The notes beneath the pieces were generated by a model. The model saw only the letters and a list, made by a program, of their open reading frames with translations. It was not told the origin of the DNA and did not search any database. A stretch of DNA of 64,000 nt from Serratia sp. M24T3 (GTDB lineage Bacteria; Pseudomonadota; Gammaproteobacteria; Enterobacterales; Enterobacteriaceae). The DNA lies in the NCBI RefSeq assembly GCF_000257645.1, contig NZ_AJHJ01000007.1, forward strand, positions 149,741 to 213,740. Direction: 5' to 3'. The translations under genes and the position numbers were made by a program. Numbering within the stretch: position 1 is the first letter of the stretch; every line of letters begins with the position of its first letter. This document shows, piece by piece, positions 46,784 through 55,913 of the stretch.

Positions 46784-47434
46784 ATGATTACAGAAAACAC
46801 AGATGCTAATACCGTCATGCTGCTGGTTACAAAACCCTGTTTACAAGCCACGGCACTCCTGCATCACTTGAACCATAAACTGACTATCAATACCAAACTA
46901 CATAATATTAATCGACCTTTCGATGCTCCGCTTAACGATCAGGCACTTATAATATTTGATATATTACAGGCCGATAAAAAACTGATTACCCGTTGGCAAA
47001 CTGCGGCGGGTCGTTATCGCAATAATCTTAAAATTTTATTGCTCAATGCCCCTGAAGATTATCCTTTTCACGAAATTGAAAACTGGCCAAAAATAAGTGC
47101 CGTGTTTCATCCCTCGACAACTCAAGAGCAGTTAATCGATGGCATTGAAAGCGTTATTCGCGGCGAGTGCTATTTCGCGCAGCGATTTGCCAGCTACCTG
47201 ATAAACCAATCAGGACAATATCGCTATATCAATCATGAGCATTCGGGGATAACGCAGAGAGAAAGCGAAATCCTGAATAAATTACGAATGGGTGCATCGA
47301 ATGTTGAAATCGCAAAGCTATTATTTATCAGCGAAAACACCGTCAAAACCCACTTATATAATTTATTTAGAAAAATAGCCGTTAAAAACCGCACTCAGGC
47401 GGTGTCCTGGGCTAATGATAATCTTAAGCGTTAG
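46784..47434 (+). CDS. csgD: Curli master regulator CsgD
   Basis: The 216-residue LuxR/FixJ-type regulator has an N-terminal receiver-like domain ([21 protein letters not shown]), [20 protein letters not shown], and a C-terminal LuxR helix-turn-helix [46 protein letters not shown], here split: [20 protein letters not shown] and [15 protein letters not shown]. It activates csgBAC and cellulose synthesis genes. The ATG at 46784 matches the family; the frame opens 20 codons earlier. Confidence 0.95.
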   Translation: MITENTDANTVMLLVTKPCLQATALLHHLNHKLTINTKLHNINRPFDAPLNDQALIIFDILQADKKLITRWQTAAGRYRNNLKILLLNAPEDYPFHEIENWPKISAVFHPSTTQEQLIDGIESVIRGECYFAQRFASYLINQSGQYRYINHEHSGITQRESEILNKLRMGASNVEIAKLLFISENTVKTHLYNLFRKIAVKNRTQAVSWANDNLKR

Positions 47435-47438
47435 CATC

Positions 47439-47843
47439 ATGAAAACGTTAATCCGAGTTGTATTTTTATTTTTTATTATTAGTAGCTTCAGTTTACAGGC
47501 AGCAGAAAGTCCAATAGGTAAAGATATCAAGGACCCTGGGCTAATCACCGACCACACCGTCAGTTCTGTAGGACATGACTTCTATCGCATGTTTGCTGAC
47601 CGGTGGGAAAGAAACTATCCCGAGACGATAACCATCAGCGAGAGGCCAAGCGCGCGATGGGGTAGCTGGATCACCATAAAAGTCGGGCAAGACCTGCTGT
47701 ACCAGACCTTGCTGTTCCCGACCCGACGTAACTTTGGCAAAGAGGTCGACACCGCTCTGCAAGGAGTTGGTGAAGCCCTTTCCCGGCGACAAATAGATAA
47801 AAAACTTCTGGGCACCGGTGATTTATCTGGTGATGAATTCTAA
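47439..47843 (+). CDS. csgE: Curli secretion specificity factor CsgE
   Basis: The 134-residue periplasmic protein has a signal peptide of about 22 residues, then [25 protein letters not shown] and [23 protein letters not shown], which match CsgE closely. It caps the CsgG pore and delivers CsgA. It begins 4 bp after csgD. Confidence 0.94.
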   Translation: MKTLIRVVFLFFIISSFSLQAAESPIGKDIKDPGLITDHTVSSVGHDFYRMFADRWERNYPETITISERPSARWGSWITIKVGQDLLYQTLLFPTRRNFGKEVDTALQGVGEALSRRQIDKKLLGTGDLSGDEF

Positions 47844-47853
47844 GGAGAATATC

Positions 47854-48258
47854 GTGAAAACTCTTTTAATTATTTTATCAGCAATGCTGTTTTCGCCTCT
47901 GTCATGGGGCGGAAATATGGTTTTCCAGTTTATTAATCCTAACTTTGGCGGCAATCCCAATAACGGTTCTTTTTTACTTAATGAGGCCAACGCACAAAAC
48001 TCCTATAAAGATCCCGATGCCTACGATTTTAACTCCTCAACACCCAGCGCTCTCGATAACTTTAGCGCGGCGATTCAATCGCAGTTGCTCAGCAGCCTGA
48101 TGGGCAATATTGCTCAGGGTAAACCTGGGCGGCTTGTCACGCAGGACTTTATCGTCGATGTGCAGAATACAGATGGCCAATTGAATTTGAACGTTACCGA
48201 TCGCTCTACCGGTAAGGTGTCAACGATTCAGGTCCAGGGGCTGAGTGCGTCCAATTGA
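47854..48258 (+). CDS. csgF: Curli nucleation coupling factor CsgF
   Basis: The 134-residue secreted protein has a signal peptide ending LSWG, followed by the CsgG-binding N-terminus [22 protein letters not shown]. It couples CsgB to the secretion pore. The GTG at 47854 has AAGGAGA just ahead; no ATG fits the family start. Confidence 0.93.
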   Translation: MKTLLIILSAMLFSPLSWGGNMVFQFINPNFGGNPNNGSFLLNEANAQNSYKDPDAYDFNSSTPSALDNFSAAIQSQLLSSLMGNIAQGKPGRLVTQDFIVDVQNTDGQLNLNVTDRSTGKVSTIQVQGLSASN

Positions 48259-48281
48259 CGCCATTGAGGGGTAATCAGACT

Positions 48282-49112
48282 ATGCGTACTTCACTTCTTT
48301 TAATTGCCGTTTTAATGCTCAGTGGTTGTTTAACCGCACCGCCAAAACAGGCGGCAAAACCGACTCTGCTCCCACGTGCCGAAAGTTATAAAGACTTAAC
48401 ACATCTGCCACCGGCCAAAGGGCGGATTTTTGTTTCGGTTTATAACATTCAGGATGAGACCGGCCAGTTTAAGCCTTATCCCGTCAGTAACTTCTCAACC
48501 GCGGTTCCGCAAAGCGCCACTGCCATGCTGGTAACCGCCCTTAAGGACTCGAAGTGGTTTATTCCACTGGAGCGTCAGGGACTGCAAAATCTGTTGAATG
48601 AGCGGAAGATTATTCGAGCCGCGCAGGAAAACGGCAGTGTCGCAGTTAATAATGCCCGGCCACTTTCTTCACTGGTGGCGGCAAATATCCTGATTGAAGG
48701 TTCAATTATCGGCTACGAAAGTAACGTGAAATCAGGCGGTGCCGGGGCCAGATATTTTGGTATTGGTGCCAGCACGCAATATGAACTCGATCAAATCGCG
48801 GTGAACCTGCGTGCGGTGGATATTAATACCGGCGAGGTGTTGTCATCGGTAAATACCAGTAAAACCATCTTGTCCTATGAATTCCAGGCAGGGGTATTCC
48901 GTTTTATCGATTATCAAAGACTGCTTGAGGGGGAAGTTGGCTACACCACTAATGAACCCGTGATGCTGTGCCTGATGTCCGCGATAGAAACCGGCGTCAT
49001 TTATATGATTAACGACGGTATCGACAGAAATCTGTGGCAGCTGCAGAACCCTTCAGATATTAACTCACCAATACTAGAGCACTATAAAAATATGGAAGTT
49101 CCAATGTCTTGA
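48282..49112 (+). CDS. csgG: Curli secretion channel lipoprotein CsgG
   Basis: The 276-residue lipoprotein has lipobox LSGC (lipidated Cys at about 16), then LTAPPKQAAKPTLLPRAESYKDLTHLP, VSVYNIQDETGQFKPYPVSNFSTAVPQSATAML (given in parts) and SIIGYESNVKSGGAGARYFG, nearly identical to E. coli CsgG. It forms the nonameric outer-membrane curlin pore. The ATG at 48282 gives the canonical signal peptide; the open frame starts 9 codons earlier, overlapping csgF. Confidence 0.96.
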   Translation: MRTSLLLIAVLMLSGCLTAPPKQAAKPTLLPRAESYKDLTHLPPAKGRIFVSVYNIQDETGQFKPYPVSNFSTAVPQSATAMLVTALKDSKWFIPLERQGLQNLLNERKIIRAAQENGSVAVNNARPLSSLVAANILIEGSIIGYESNVKSGGAGARYFGIGASTQYELDQIAVNLRAVDINTGEVLSSVNTSKTILSYEFQAGVFRFIDYQRLLEGEVGYTTNEPVMLCLMSAIETGVIYMINDGIDRNLWQLQNPSDINSPILEHYKNMEVPMS

Positions 49113-49121
49113 TCCCTGCTT

Positions 49122-49160
49122 GCCTCCAGACTTGTGTGCCGAGAAGTCTGGAGGCCTTGT
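49122..49160. terminator. Hairpin between csgG and the sugar operon
   Basis: GCCTCCAGACTT (49122-49133) and AAGTCTGGAGGC (49144-49155) form a 12-bp perfect stem, followed on the plus strand by CTTGTTAAT. It likely ends both convergent transcripts. Confidence 0.65.
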
Positions 49161-49186
49161 TAATGACGCAACGTCATATATCGAAA

Positions 49187-49984
49187 TCACGACATGATTA
49201 ATCCGCCATCGATATTAATGGTTTGCCCGGTTAAATAACGCGCATCATCAGAGGCAAGAAACGCCACCAGGCCAGCAACATCATCAGGTTGCCCTGCGCG
49301 TTTAAGCGGAATTCCTTTAACCCATTCGGCCATCAGCTCACCTTTGCCATAACGCTTTTCATCGGTACTCAGTATTTCCCCCCATACCCGATCGTTATAA
49401 TCCCACATTTCACTTTCAATAATGCCCGGACAGAAAGCATTGACCGTGATGTTATGAGGAGCCAGCTCCAGCGCCAGACTTTGCGTAATGCCGATAACGC
49501 CCATCTTGCTTGCCGCGTAGTGCGGGGTATAAATAAAGCCCTTACGACCCTGCCCCGATGAAGTATTAATCAGGCTACCCGACTTTTGTTTGACCATGAT
49601 TTTTGCCGCCTCGCGACAACACAACCAAACGCCGGTGGTATTGACTGCCAATACCTTTTCAAAATCCGCTTTCGGCATACTGTCGAAACTATCGATAGTA
49701 ATCACCCCGGCATTCTGAATTGACACATCTACCGAGCCGAATTTTTCCAGCGCCTGCTTATAAAGGCTCTGCACCTGAGTTTCATCCGTAATATCTATTT
49801 GCAACGGTAAAATCTCAGTGCCGTATTTATTGTGCAACGTTGCCGCCGTCTCAAATATGCGTTCTGCATTGGAAACCATCACCAGATTAGCCCCGTCACG
49901 AGCAAAACGCTCGGCAATACCGGCACCAATACCGCGACACGCGCCAGTGATCACCACCGTTTTACCACTGAAATTTCTATTCAT
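49187..49984 (-). CDS. SDR-family polyol/alcohol dehydrogenase
   Basis: The 265-residue classical SDR has the NAD motif VVITGACRGIGAGIAERF, NAGV at about 90, catalytic Ser in LINTSSGQGRKG, Tyr-Lys in HYAASKMGVIG, and the end YLTGQTINIDGGLIMS. It is the last gene of the transketolase/ABC operon, 12 bp behind the kinase gene with GGGAG before its start. It most likely oxidises an imported polyol to a ketose. The substrate is unknown. Confidence 0.86.
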   Translation of the reverse strand: MNRNFSGKTVVITGACRGIGAGIAERFARDGANLVMVSNAERIFETAATLHNKYGTEILPLQIDITDETQVQSLYKQALEKFGSVDVSIQNAGVITIDSFDSMPKADFEKVLAVNTTGVWLCCREAAKIMVKQKSGSLINTSSGQGRKGFIYTPHYAASKMGVIGITQSLALELAPHNITVNAFCPGIIESEMWDYNDRVWGEILSTDEKRYGKGELMAEWVKGIPLKRAGQPDDVAGLVAFLASDDARYLTGQTINIDGGLIMS

Positions 49985-49996
49985 TATCAGATCTCC

Positions 49997-51526
49997 CTAG
50001 TCAATCGTTTTCGATTGCGACAACGTGCTGGCAACGGCGGCTTTCCAGCCCAGCCATTGTTGTTGCAGCGCCAAGTGCCGCTCAGTGTCTGGTGAAAAAA
50101 CATCATGCTGCGGCAGCAATGCCCACAGCTGACTATGGTCAAGATTATCGAGGGCCTTTCGTGCCAAAAGCCCTGCGCCAAGAGCAGAAAGCTCCGGCGT
50201 ATTGCTGCGCAGCACCTTGCAGCCCAACAAGTCGGCCTGAAACTGCATCAGCCACGGATTGCGCGTCGGGCCGCCGTCAACCATTAACGAACTCAAATGA
50301 AAATCAGGATGCTGACGCATGGCGTCTATCACATCAGCAATCTGGTAGGCGATAGACTCCAACGCGGCGCGAATCAAATGCGCACGGTCAACGCCGCGAC
50401 TCAATCCGCTAATCACACCGCGCGCCTTATCGTCCCACCATGGCGCACCGGCACCGGTGAGCGCAGGCACAAAATACACGCCCAACGTTGACTCCACGCT
50501 GGCGGGCAACTCAGTCAGCGCGCGGGCCAGCGTTTCGCCTTTACCATCGGTTAAGCCAGTAATTTGCGCCATCCACGCCACGGCGTCACCGGTATGCGGA
50601 ATATTGCCCTCAAGCCCGTAAATCAGCCGTTGACCGTCATGCCAGGCCACTGTAGTCGCTAGCTGGACAATGCTGCTTTCTGGCTGCGGTATCGGAGCCA
50701 TCACTGACGAACCGGTGCCGTAAGTGGCTTTCACCGCGCCGGCCTCACCCAGTCCGTGGCCATATAGGGCGGCATGGGAATCACCAATCATCGCCAGAAT
50801 CGGCAAACCATCCGGCACTCCCGCCACGCCCTTTGTTTCGCCAAACCACCCACTCGACGGGCAAATTTCCGGCAATGCCTGACGCGGGATGCCAAACAGT
50901 CTGAGCATCTCGTCATCCCAATCGCCACTGTGCAGATTCAAAAGCTGAGTACGTGCCGCATTTGAGGTATCACAACGAAAAGCAGATCCGGCAGTGAGGT
51001 GCCAAAGCAGCCAGGCATCGACGGTGCCAAGACAGACCTCCCCCGCCGCCGCCCTTGCGAATCCATTGGGGATACTGTCGAGTAACCAGCGCATTTTCGA
51101 TCCCGAAAACAGCGGTGCGATGGGTAAACCCGTAACGTCACGAATGATAGATTCCTGATGGTCGCGTCGCAGCTGTTCGCAAAAAGCCGCACTGCGTGAA
51201 CATTGCCAGGTAATTGCTGGCCCAATAGGCTCGCCGTCTGCGCGGACCCATCCCATTGCAGTTTCGCGCTGATTACTTATCGCCAGCGCCGCGATTCGCC
51301 CAACCCCAACGTTTTCAATCACCTCACGCAGCACGGTTAAGGTGGCGTCAATCAATACTTCCCCACGCTGCTCTACCCAACCGGCCTGCGGCGTTTGCAC
51401 CTGCAGTGGCCGCGAAGACTGGGCAATCACCCTTCCCTGCGCGTCAATTGCCACCGCCTTGGCGTTGCTGGTCCCTTCATCGAGGGCAATAATCAGGTCT
51501 TTGCCTGCTGATTGCGCCTCAGCCAT
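49997..51526 (-). CDS. FGGY-family carbohydrate kinase
   Basis: The 509-residue kinase resembles glycerol kinase and related FGGY enzymes: N-terminal ALDEGTSNAKAVAIDAQG, AITWQCSRS, GTVDAWLLWHLT, MIGDSHAALYGHG, and the C-terminal MVDGGPTRNPWLMQFQADLLG with ADP-binding. FGGY enzymes phosphorylate ketoses, polyols or glycerol. The GAGGTGA before its ATG is strong, and the gene overlaps the permease stop by 8 bases. It would phosphorylate the ketose made by one of the SDRs. Confidence 0.88.
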   Translation of the reverse strand: MAEAQSAGKDLIIALDEGTSNAKAVAIDAQGRVIAQSSRPLQVQTPQAGWVEQRGEVLIDATLTVLREVIENVGVGRIAALAISNQRETAMGWVRADGEPIGPAITWQCSRSAAFCEQLRRDHQESIIRDVTGLPIAPLFSGSKMRWLLDSIPNGFARAAAGEVCLGTVDAWLLWHLTAGSAFRCDTSNAARTQLLNLHSGDWDDEMLRLFGIPRQALPEICPSSGWFGETKGVAGVPDGLPILAMIGDSHAALYGHGLGEAGAVKATYGTGSSVMAPIPQPESSIVQLATTVAWHDGQRLIYGLEGNIPHTGDAVAWMAQITGLTDGKGETLARALTELPASVESTLGVYFVPALTGAGAPWWDDKARGVISGLSRGVDRAHLIRAALESIAYQIADVIDAMRQHPDFHLSSLMVDGGPTRNPWLMQFQADLLGCKVLRSNTPELSALGAGLLARKALDNLDHSQLWALLPQHDVFSPDTERHLALQQQWLGWKAAVASTLSQSKTID

Positions 51527-52592
51527 GGCTCACCTCAGAGAGCGGTTGCGCCGCCTGCTGCTTTTTTTCGTGGCGACGCATCAGAGTGACTTTGCTTTGC
51601 AAACGTTGCTGGAACTGATCGATAACCACGGCGTTGACGATAACTAGCCCCTTGATTACCATTTGCCAGAACTCACTGACACCGAGCATCACTAATCCAT
51701 CGGCGAGGAAGACAATCACAAAAGCACCAATGATCGAACCAAACACCCGTCCACGCCCGCCCGCCAAGGCTGTACCGCCGAGAACAGTTGCACCGATTGC
51801 GTCCATCTCGAACATATTGCCGGTCATTGGATGCGCAGTTTGCAGCTGCGAAGCCACTACCAGCCCCACCAGAGCGGCGCAAAAACCCGAGAAAGCGTAA
51901 ACGAAAATTTTGACTTTCGAGATCGGTACACCGGCCAAACGCGCAGCAGACTCGTTACCGCCGATAGCATAGATATAGCGGCCCAGCGGAGTTTTCTTGG
52001 TGATATAAATACCCAGCAATACCACCAGCACCATCAACCAGATAGGATTATAAATACCTAAAAAGGTGCCTGACCCCAGCAACGCAAAACCGGTATTACC
52101 CAGCGCCTCAACGCCGTTAAGATTAGGGAAGGTTTTGCCGTCGGTGGTCAGCAGCGCTGCGCCACGGGCTACGTACATCATGCCCAGAGTACAGATAAAC
52201 GGTGCTACGCCAAGCTTGGTAATCACCAACCCATTGATAGTGCCTATCAGCACCCCGGCAATGGCTACTACAATCATCACTTCGAAAACGTTCAGAAATA
52301 GCAGGTTGTCGCCCCACAGCGGAATACCGAATGAAAGCAGTGCGCCACCGATCATTCCGCAAATTCCCGCCACCGCGCCTACTGACAGGTCGATACCGCC
52401 GGTCAAGATTACCAGTGTCATTCCTACCGCCAGCAGGCCGGTAATGGCAACGTGTTGAGTCATAATCAGCAGATTAGAGGGAGTAATAAAGTTAGGCACC
52501 ATTGCAGAGAAGAATGCGACCACAATCAACAGAGCGATAAAAGTTCTCGCTTTGAGTAAGTACATGTAAACAAGATATTTTTGACTTTGCAT
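51519..52592 (-). CDS. Ribose-type sugar ABC transporter permease
   Basis: The 357-residue RbsC-class permease has around eight to ten hydrophobic segments, the family motif LTGGIDLSVGAVAGICGMIGGAL (about 65-87) and GGNESAARLAGVPI with VLGGTALAGGRGRVFGSIIGA. A basic, Gln-rich tail (about 330-357) is longer than in RbsC. It works with the ATPase at 52608 and binding protein at 54884. Confidence 0.9.
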   Translation of the reverse strand: MQSQKYLVYMYLLKARTFIALLIVVAFFSAMVPNFITPSNLLIMTQHVAITGLLAVGMTLVILTGGIDLSVGAVAGICGMIGGALLSFGIPLWGDNLLFLNVFEVMIVVAIAGVLIGTINGLVITKLGVAPFICTLGMMYVARGAALLTTDGKTFPNLNGVEALGNTGFALLGSGTFLGIYNPIWLMVLVVLLGIYITKKTPLGRYIYAIGGNESAARLAGVPISKVKIFVYAFSGFCAALVGLVVASQLQTAHPMTGNMFEMDAIGATVLGGTALAGGRGRVFGSIIGAFVIVFLADGLVMLGVSEFWQMVIKGLVIVNAVVIDQFQQRLQSKVTLMRRHEKKQQAAQPLSEVSHG

Positions 52593-52607
52593 AGCCTATC
52601 CTCAACC

Positions 52608-54176
52608 TTAATCGTGGGGAGTCGATGCGCGGATCAGCTTTTCGCGATCCACATCGGCACGCCGCAGGTCGGCAGTAATTTTGCCGTCCGCCATGACAAT
52701 CACCCGGTCCGCCAGCTGCATCACTTCATCGAGTTCCGATGAGGAAAACATCACGGCCAGGCCCTGCTGCGCCATCGCGCCAATCAAATGATAAACATCG
52801 GTTTTCGCTCCGACATCGATACCCCGTGTCGGCTCGTCAAGAAAGACCACCTGCGGGCTGGTCATCAGCGCTTTGGCAATCACCACCTTCTGCTGATTGC
52901 CACCGCTCATTGAGGTCACCGGCAAGTCTGCGTCGCTGACCTTGATCGACAGTTTGCCAATCATCTGTACAACAGCTTCATTTTCAGGAATCTCACGAAT
53001 CGGCAGCAGGGTTTTCAGAAAGCTTTTGCTGCACAGGCGGGACAAGGTCATATTGATTTTTATTGAAAGAAGTTGAATCAGTCCCTCGGCCTGACGGTCT
53101 TCCGGCACGAGTGCCATACCGTGTTCGAGCCGATAGGCAAAAGGCTTGTGCTCCATGCGTTTGCCCTTGAGAACAATTTCGCCGGAGTCCTGTTTCATCA
53201 GGCCAATCAGCGTCTTAAACAGTTCAGTACGGCCAGCTCCCAGCAGTCCATAGACACCGACCACCTCGCCCTTATGCAGTGTCAGGCTGACGTCGTTAAG
53301 AGAATAACCCCCGTTCTGGTGCAGCATGGTCAGCCCATTGACCTGTAAAACTGCCTCCCCTTTTTCCGCGCACTGGTAGTCAAAATGTTTCTCTTTTTCG
53401 CCAACCATGCTCGAAATAATCCACGGGATACTCACTTTGCCGACCTCTTGCTCGGCCACAAACTTGCCGTCACGAAATACCGTGATGTGGTCACCGATCG
53501 CCATGAGTTCCTCTAGGCGGTGTGAAATATAGATGATGGTGACGCCGCGCCGTTTAAGCTGTTCGATCACATTAAACAACACTTTGACTTCGGACTGACT
53601 CAGCGCCGAGGTCGGTTCATCCATAATTAACACTCGGGTATCTTTCGAAAGTGCGCGGGCAATTTCCACCAACTGCTGATGACCAATCGCCAACTCGGCT
53701 AATGGCGTCAACGGATCGACATTCAGTTCCAGACGTTCCAGCAACGACTTCGCAAGCTGGTACTGATACTCAACGTTAATTCTCCCGCGCTGGAAAAATT
53801 CGTTGCCAATAAAAATGTTGTCCATCACCGACATATTAGGGAACAGGTTAAGCTCTTGAAAAATAATACTGATACCGTGTTTCTCGGCATCGTGGGTCGA
53901 ACTCAGGGCTACTGGCTTGCCGTCAAGCAAGATCTCACCGCTGGAAGGGACTTCAACCCCGGCCAGCATTTTCATCATTGTTGATTTACCGGCCCCGTTT
54001 TCGCCGATAAGCACATTGACCTTGTTGCGATAAACGCGGTAATTAACATTATCGAGTGCGGTAACGCCCGGATAAACCCGTGATACGCCCAGAGTTTCGA
54101 TAATCACCGGATCTCCCTGAAGCAGGGGATTGGCAAAAGGCTCCGGCTGTACGCCGCTGCTGCGTTGTTCAAACAT
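52608..54176 (-). CDS. Ribose-type sugar ABC transporter ATPase (two ABC domains)
   Basis: In this 522-residue protein the N-terminal ABC module has Walker A GENGAGKST, signature-like ELAIGHQQLVEIARAL and Walker B LIMDEPTSAL. The C-terminal module has a degenerate Walker A (GLLGAGRTE), signature MSGGNQQKVVIAKAL and VFLDEPTRGIDVGAK. This is the RbsA/XylG/AraG layout. An extra N-terminal ~25 residues precede the first domain. Confidence 0.92.
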   Translation of the reverse strand: MFEQRSSGVQPEPFANPLLQGDPVIIETLGVSRVYPGVTALDNVNYRVYRNKVNVLIGENGAGKSTMMKMLAGVEVPSSGEILLDGKPVALSSTHDAEKHGISIIFQELNLFPNMSVMDNIFIGNEFFQRGRINVEYQYQLAKSLLERLELNVDPLTPLAELAIGHQQLVEIARALSKDTRVLIMDEPTSALSQSEVKVLFNVIEQLKRRGVTIIYISHRLEELMAIGDHITVFRDGKFVAEQEVGKVSIPWIISSMVGEKEKHFDYQCAEKGEAVLQVNGLTMLHQNGGYSLNDVSLTLHKGEVVGVYGLLGAGRTELFKTLIGLMKQDSGEIVLKGKRMEHKPFAYRLEHGMALVPEDRQAEGLIQLLSIKINMTLSRLCSKSFLKTLLPIREIPENEAVVQMIGKLSIKVSDADLPVTSMSGGNQQKVVIAKALMTSPQVVFLDEPTRGIDVGAKTDVYHLIGAMAQQGLAVMFSSSELDEVMQLADRVIVMADGKITADLRRADVDREKLIRASTPHD

Positions 54177-54185
54177 GGCGACTCC

Positions 54186-54809
54186 TCACTTGTCAGCCGT
54201 AATACGCGCCGGCGTCAGCATAATTGGAGGCTGCGGCGTATCGAAGGCGCTGAATACGCCAACGACGGTAATCTTGTCGCCCACCTTAAAGCCTGGTTTT
54301 CCCAATGCCGCGATTGCCCGTTGATTTATTGCTTTACCAAAATCACCAAACATATTCTGGTCGTTAAAATCGGCATAACTTAGTCCCCGATAACTGTCAC
54401 GCAGCTCAGTGCCACGGAAAGTTGGGCCGATTTGCACTTTAACTTCACCGACTTTCGGATCATCGCTTTTGACTACCACTTGACCATTGCGAGATTCGGT
54501 ATTCACTTCACTAACGGTTCCACTGATGCTGGCGCTAAACACGCACGGATTTTCATCCTGACTGCGATAACCAAACTGCTGACAGGCACTGTCGAAGTCT
54601 TTGGCCTGATCGATCTGGTTAAGTAACCCGGCCAACGGTTTGGCAGAGCTGATAATCTGTGGGGCAATTTTCTGGTCAAACAGCATCGCCGCCTGCGCCA
54701 TATGGGGATTCGGGGGATTCTTCAGTTCCGCCAGCTTTTTTTCTGAAACGATCCGGCAGCTGCAAAGCATTAACGACGCCATCACGATCCACATCAAGCG
54801 ACTAGACAT
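54186..54809 (-). CDS. DUF2291-family lipoprotein
   Basis: The 207-residue protein has a lipoprotein signal (WIVMASLMLCSC, lipidated Cys at about 18), then a soluble domain with DPKVGEVKVQIGPTFRGTELRDS and VGDKITVVGVFSAFDTP, typical of DUF2291 (an OB-like fold). Such genes commonly accompany RbsB-type sugar importers. The role is unproven; it could aid the periplasmic binding protein or sense the ligand. Confidence 0.8.
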   Translation of the reverse strand: MSSRLMWIVMASLMLCSCRIVSEKKLAELKNPPNPHMAQAAMLFDQKIAPQIISSAKPLAGLLNQIDQAKDFDSACQQFGYRSQDENPCVFSASISGTVSEVNTESRNGQVVVKSDDPKVGEVKVQIGPTFRGTELRDSYRGLSYADFNDQNMFGDFGKAINQRAIAALGKPGFKVGDKITVVGVFSAFDTPQPPIMLTPARITADK

Positions 54810-54883
54810 TACGCTTCTCCTCTAAGCCCCGGCGCGCGGGGCTTATTTGCTCATTAAGCGTCTGCGCATGCGCGCGTTGGCAA

Positions 54884-55816
54884 TTATTTCTGGTAATTAA
54901 AGTTGTTAACTTTGTCAGCGTTGTCTTTCTTGATAAGAATGCCGCGGAACAGGATGCGCTCTTTACCGGTGTAGCTGCCTTTTAGAATATATTGGTCAAG
55001 AATTTCAACGCCCTGTGAAGCAATGGCCTGTGCCTGTAGCATCACGGTTGCGTATAGCGCACCGGATTTCACCGCGTCACGTTCATCATTGCTGCCGTCG
55101 ATGCCCACCACCGTTACGTCAGTGCGATTTGCCGCTTTCAGTGCCGCAATAGCCCCCAGAGCCACCGGACCATTGCCATTGATCACGCCTTTGATATCCG
55201 GATGTGCCTGCAGGATGCTGTCCATAATGCGTTTACCGTCAATCAAAGTGCCTTTGGCATCTTGGCGAGCCACCATTTTCATATCAGGGTATTGATCGAT
55301 AACGTTGTGGAAGGATTTCGAACGAGTAACACAGTTGTTGTCGGCGAGGTTACAGGTCATTTCGGCATAGTTGCCCTTTTCACCCATTTTCTCGACAAAT
55401 TCGTTGGCCGCATCGGAACCGGCCTGGAAGTTGTTGTGTGAAATCTGCGCCAGTGCAATACCGTCTACCGGGATTTCACGGTTAATCAGCACCACCGGAA
55501 CACCCGCGTCTTTGGCCTGTTTTACCGCCGCTACGCTGGCCTGTGAATCGGCGTTATCCAAAATAATGCCCTGAACTTTACGGCCAATAACCAGACTTAT
55601 CAGTTCGCCCTGACGTTTAACATCTTCGCCGTGAGACAGTACCAGCGTTTTATAACCCATTGACTCGGCCTTGGCCTGAGCCCCTTTCGCTTCGGCGGCG
55701 TAATAAGGGTTATCCAGCGAGTTAACCAAAATGGCCAATGTGCCTTTTTCAACCGCAAAGGCCGACGGGACCACAAGCGTAGCAAGAACAGTGAACAGGG
55801 CAAGATGTCTTTTCAT
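54884..55816 (-). CDS. Ribose-type sugar ABC transporter substrate-binding protein
   Basis: The 310-residue periplasmic protein has a signal peptide cleaved near FAVEK (about residue 22), then LAILVNSLDNPYYAAEAKGAQAKAESMGY, typical of RbsB, and IKGVINGNGPVALGAIAALKAANR, VVGIDGSNDERDAV. It binds a monosaccharide-sized ligand. Unusually, it has two cysteines in TCNLADNNCVTRS (about 160-170), which could form a disulfide. Confidence 0.9.
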   Translation of the reverse strand: MKRHLALFTVLATLVVPSAFAVEKGTLAILVNSLDNPYYAAEAKGAQAKAESMGYKTLVLSHGEDVKRQGELISLVIGRKVQGIILDNADSQASVAAVKQAKDAGVPVVLINREIPVDGIALAQISHNNFQAGSDAANEFVEKMGEKGNYAEMTCNLADNNCVTRSKSFHNVIDQYPDMKMVARQDAKGTLIDGKRIMDSILQAHPDIKGVINGNGPVALGAIAALKAANRTDVTVVGIDGSNDERDAVKSGALYATVMLQAQAIASQGVEILDQYILKGSYTGKERILFRGILIKKDNADKVNNFNYQK

Positions 55817-55913
55817 GGTGATGTTCTCTCAATGTTATTGTTTTTTATGAGCTTTGGCGTTTTATTTTGTAGGGTTAACGCCGTTCTTTTCTGCTATTGA
55901 TGCCTGCCGCCGC

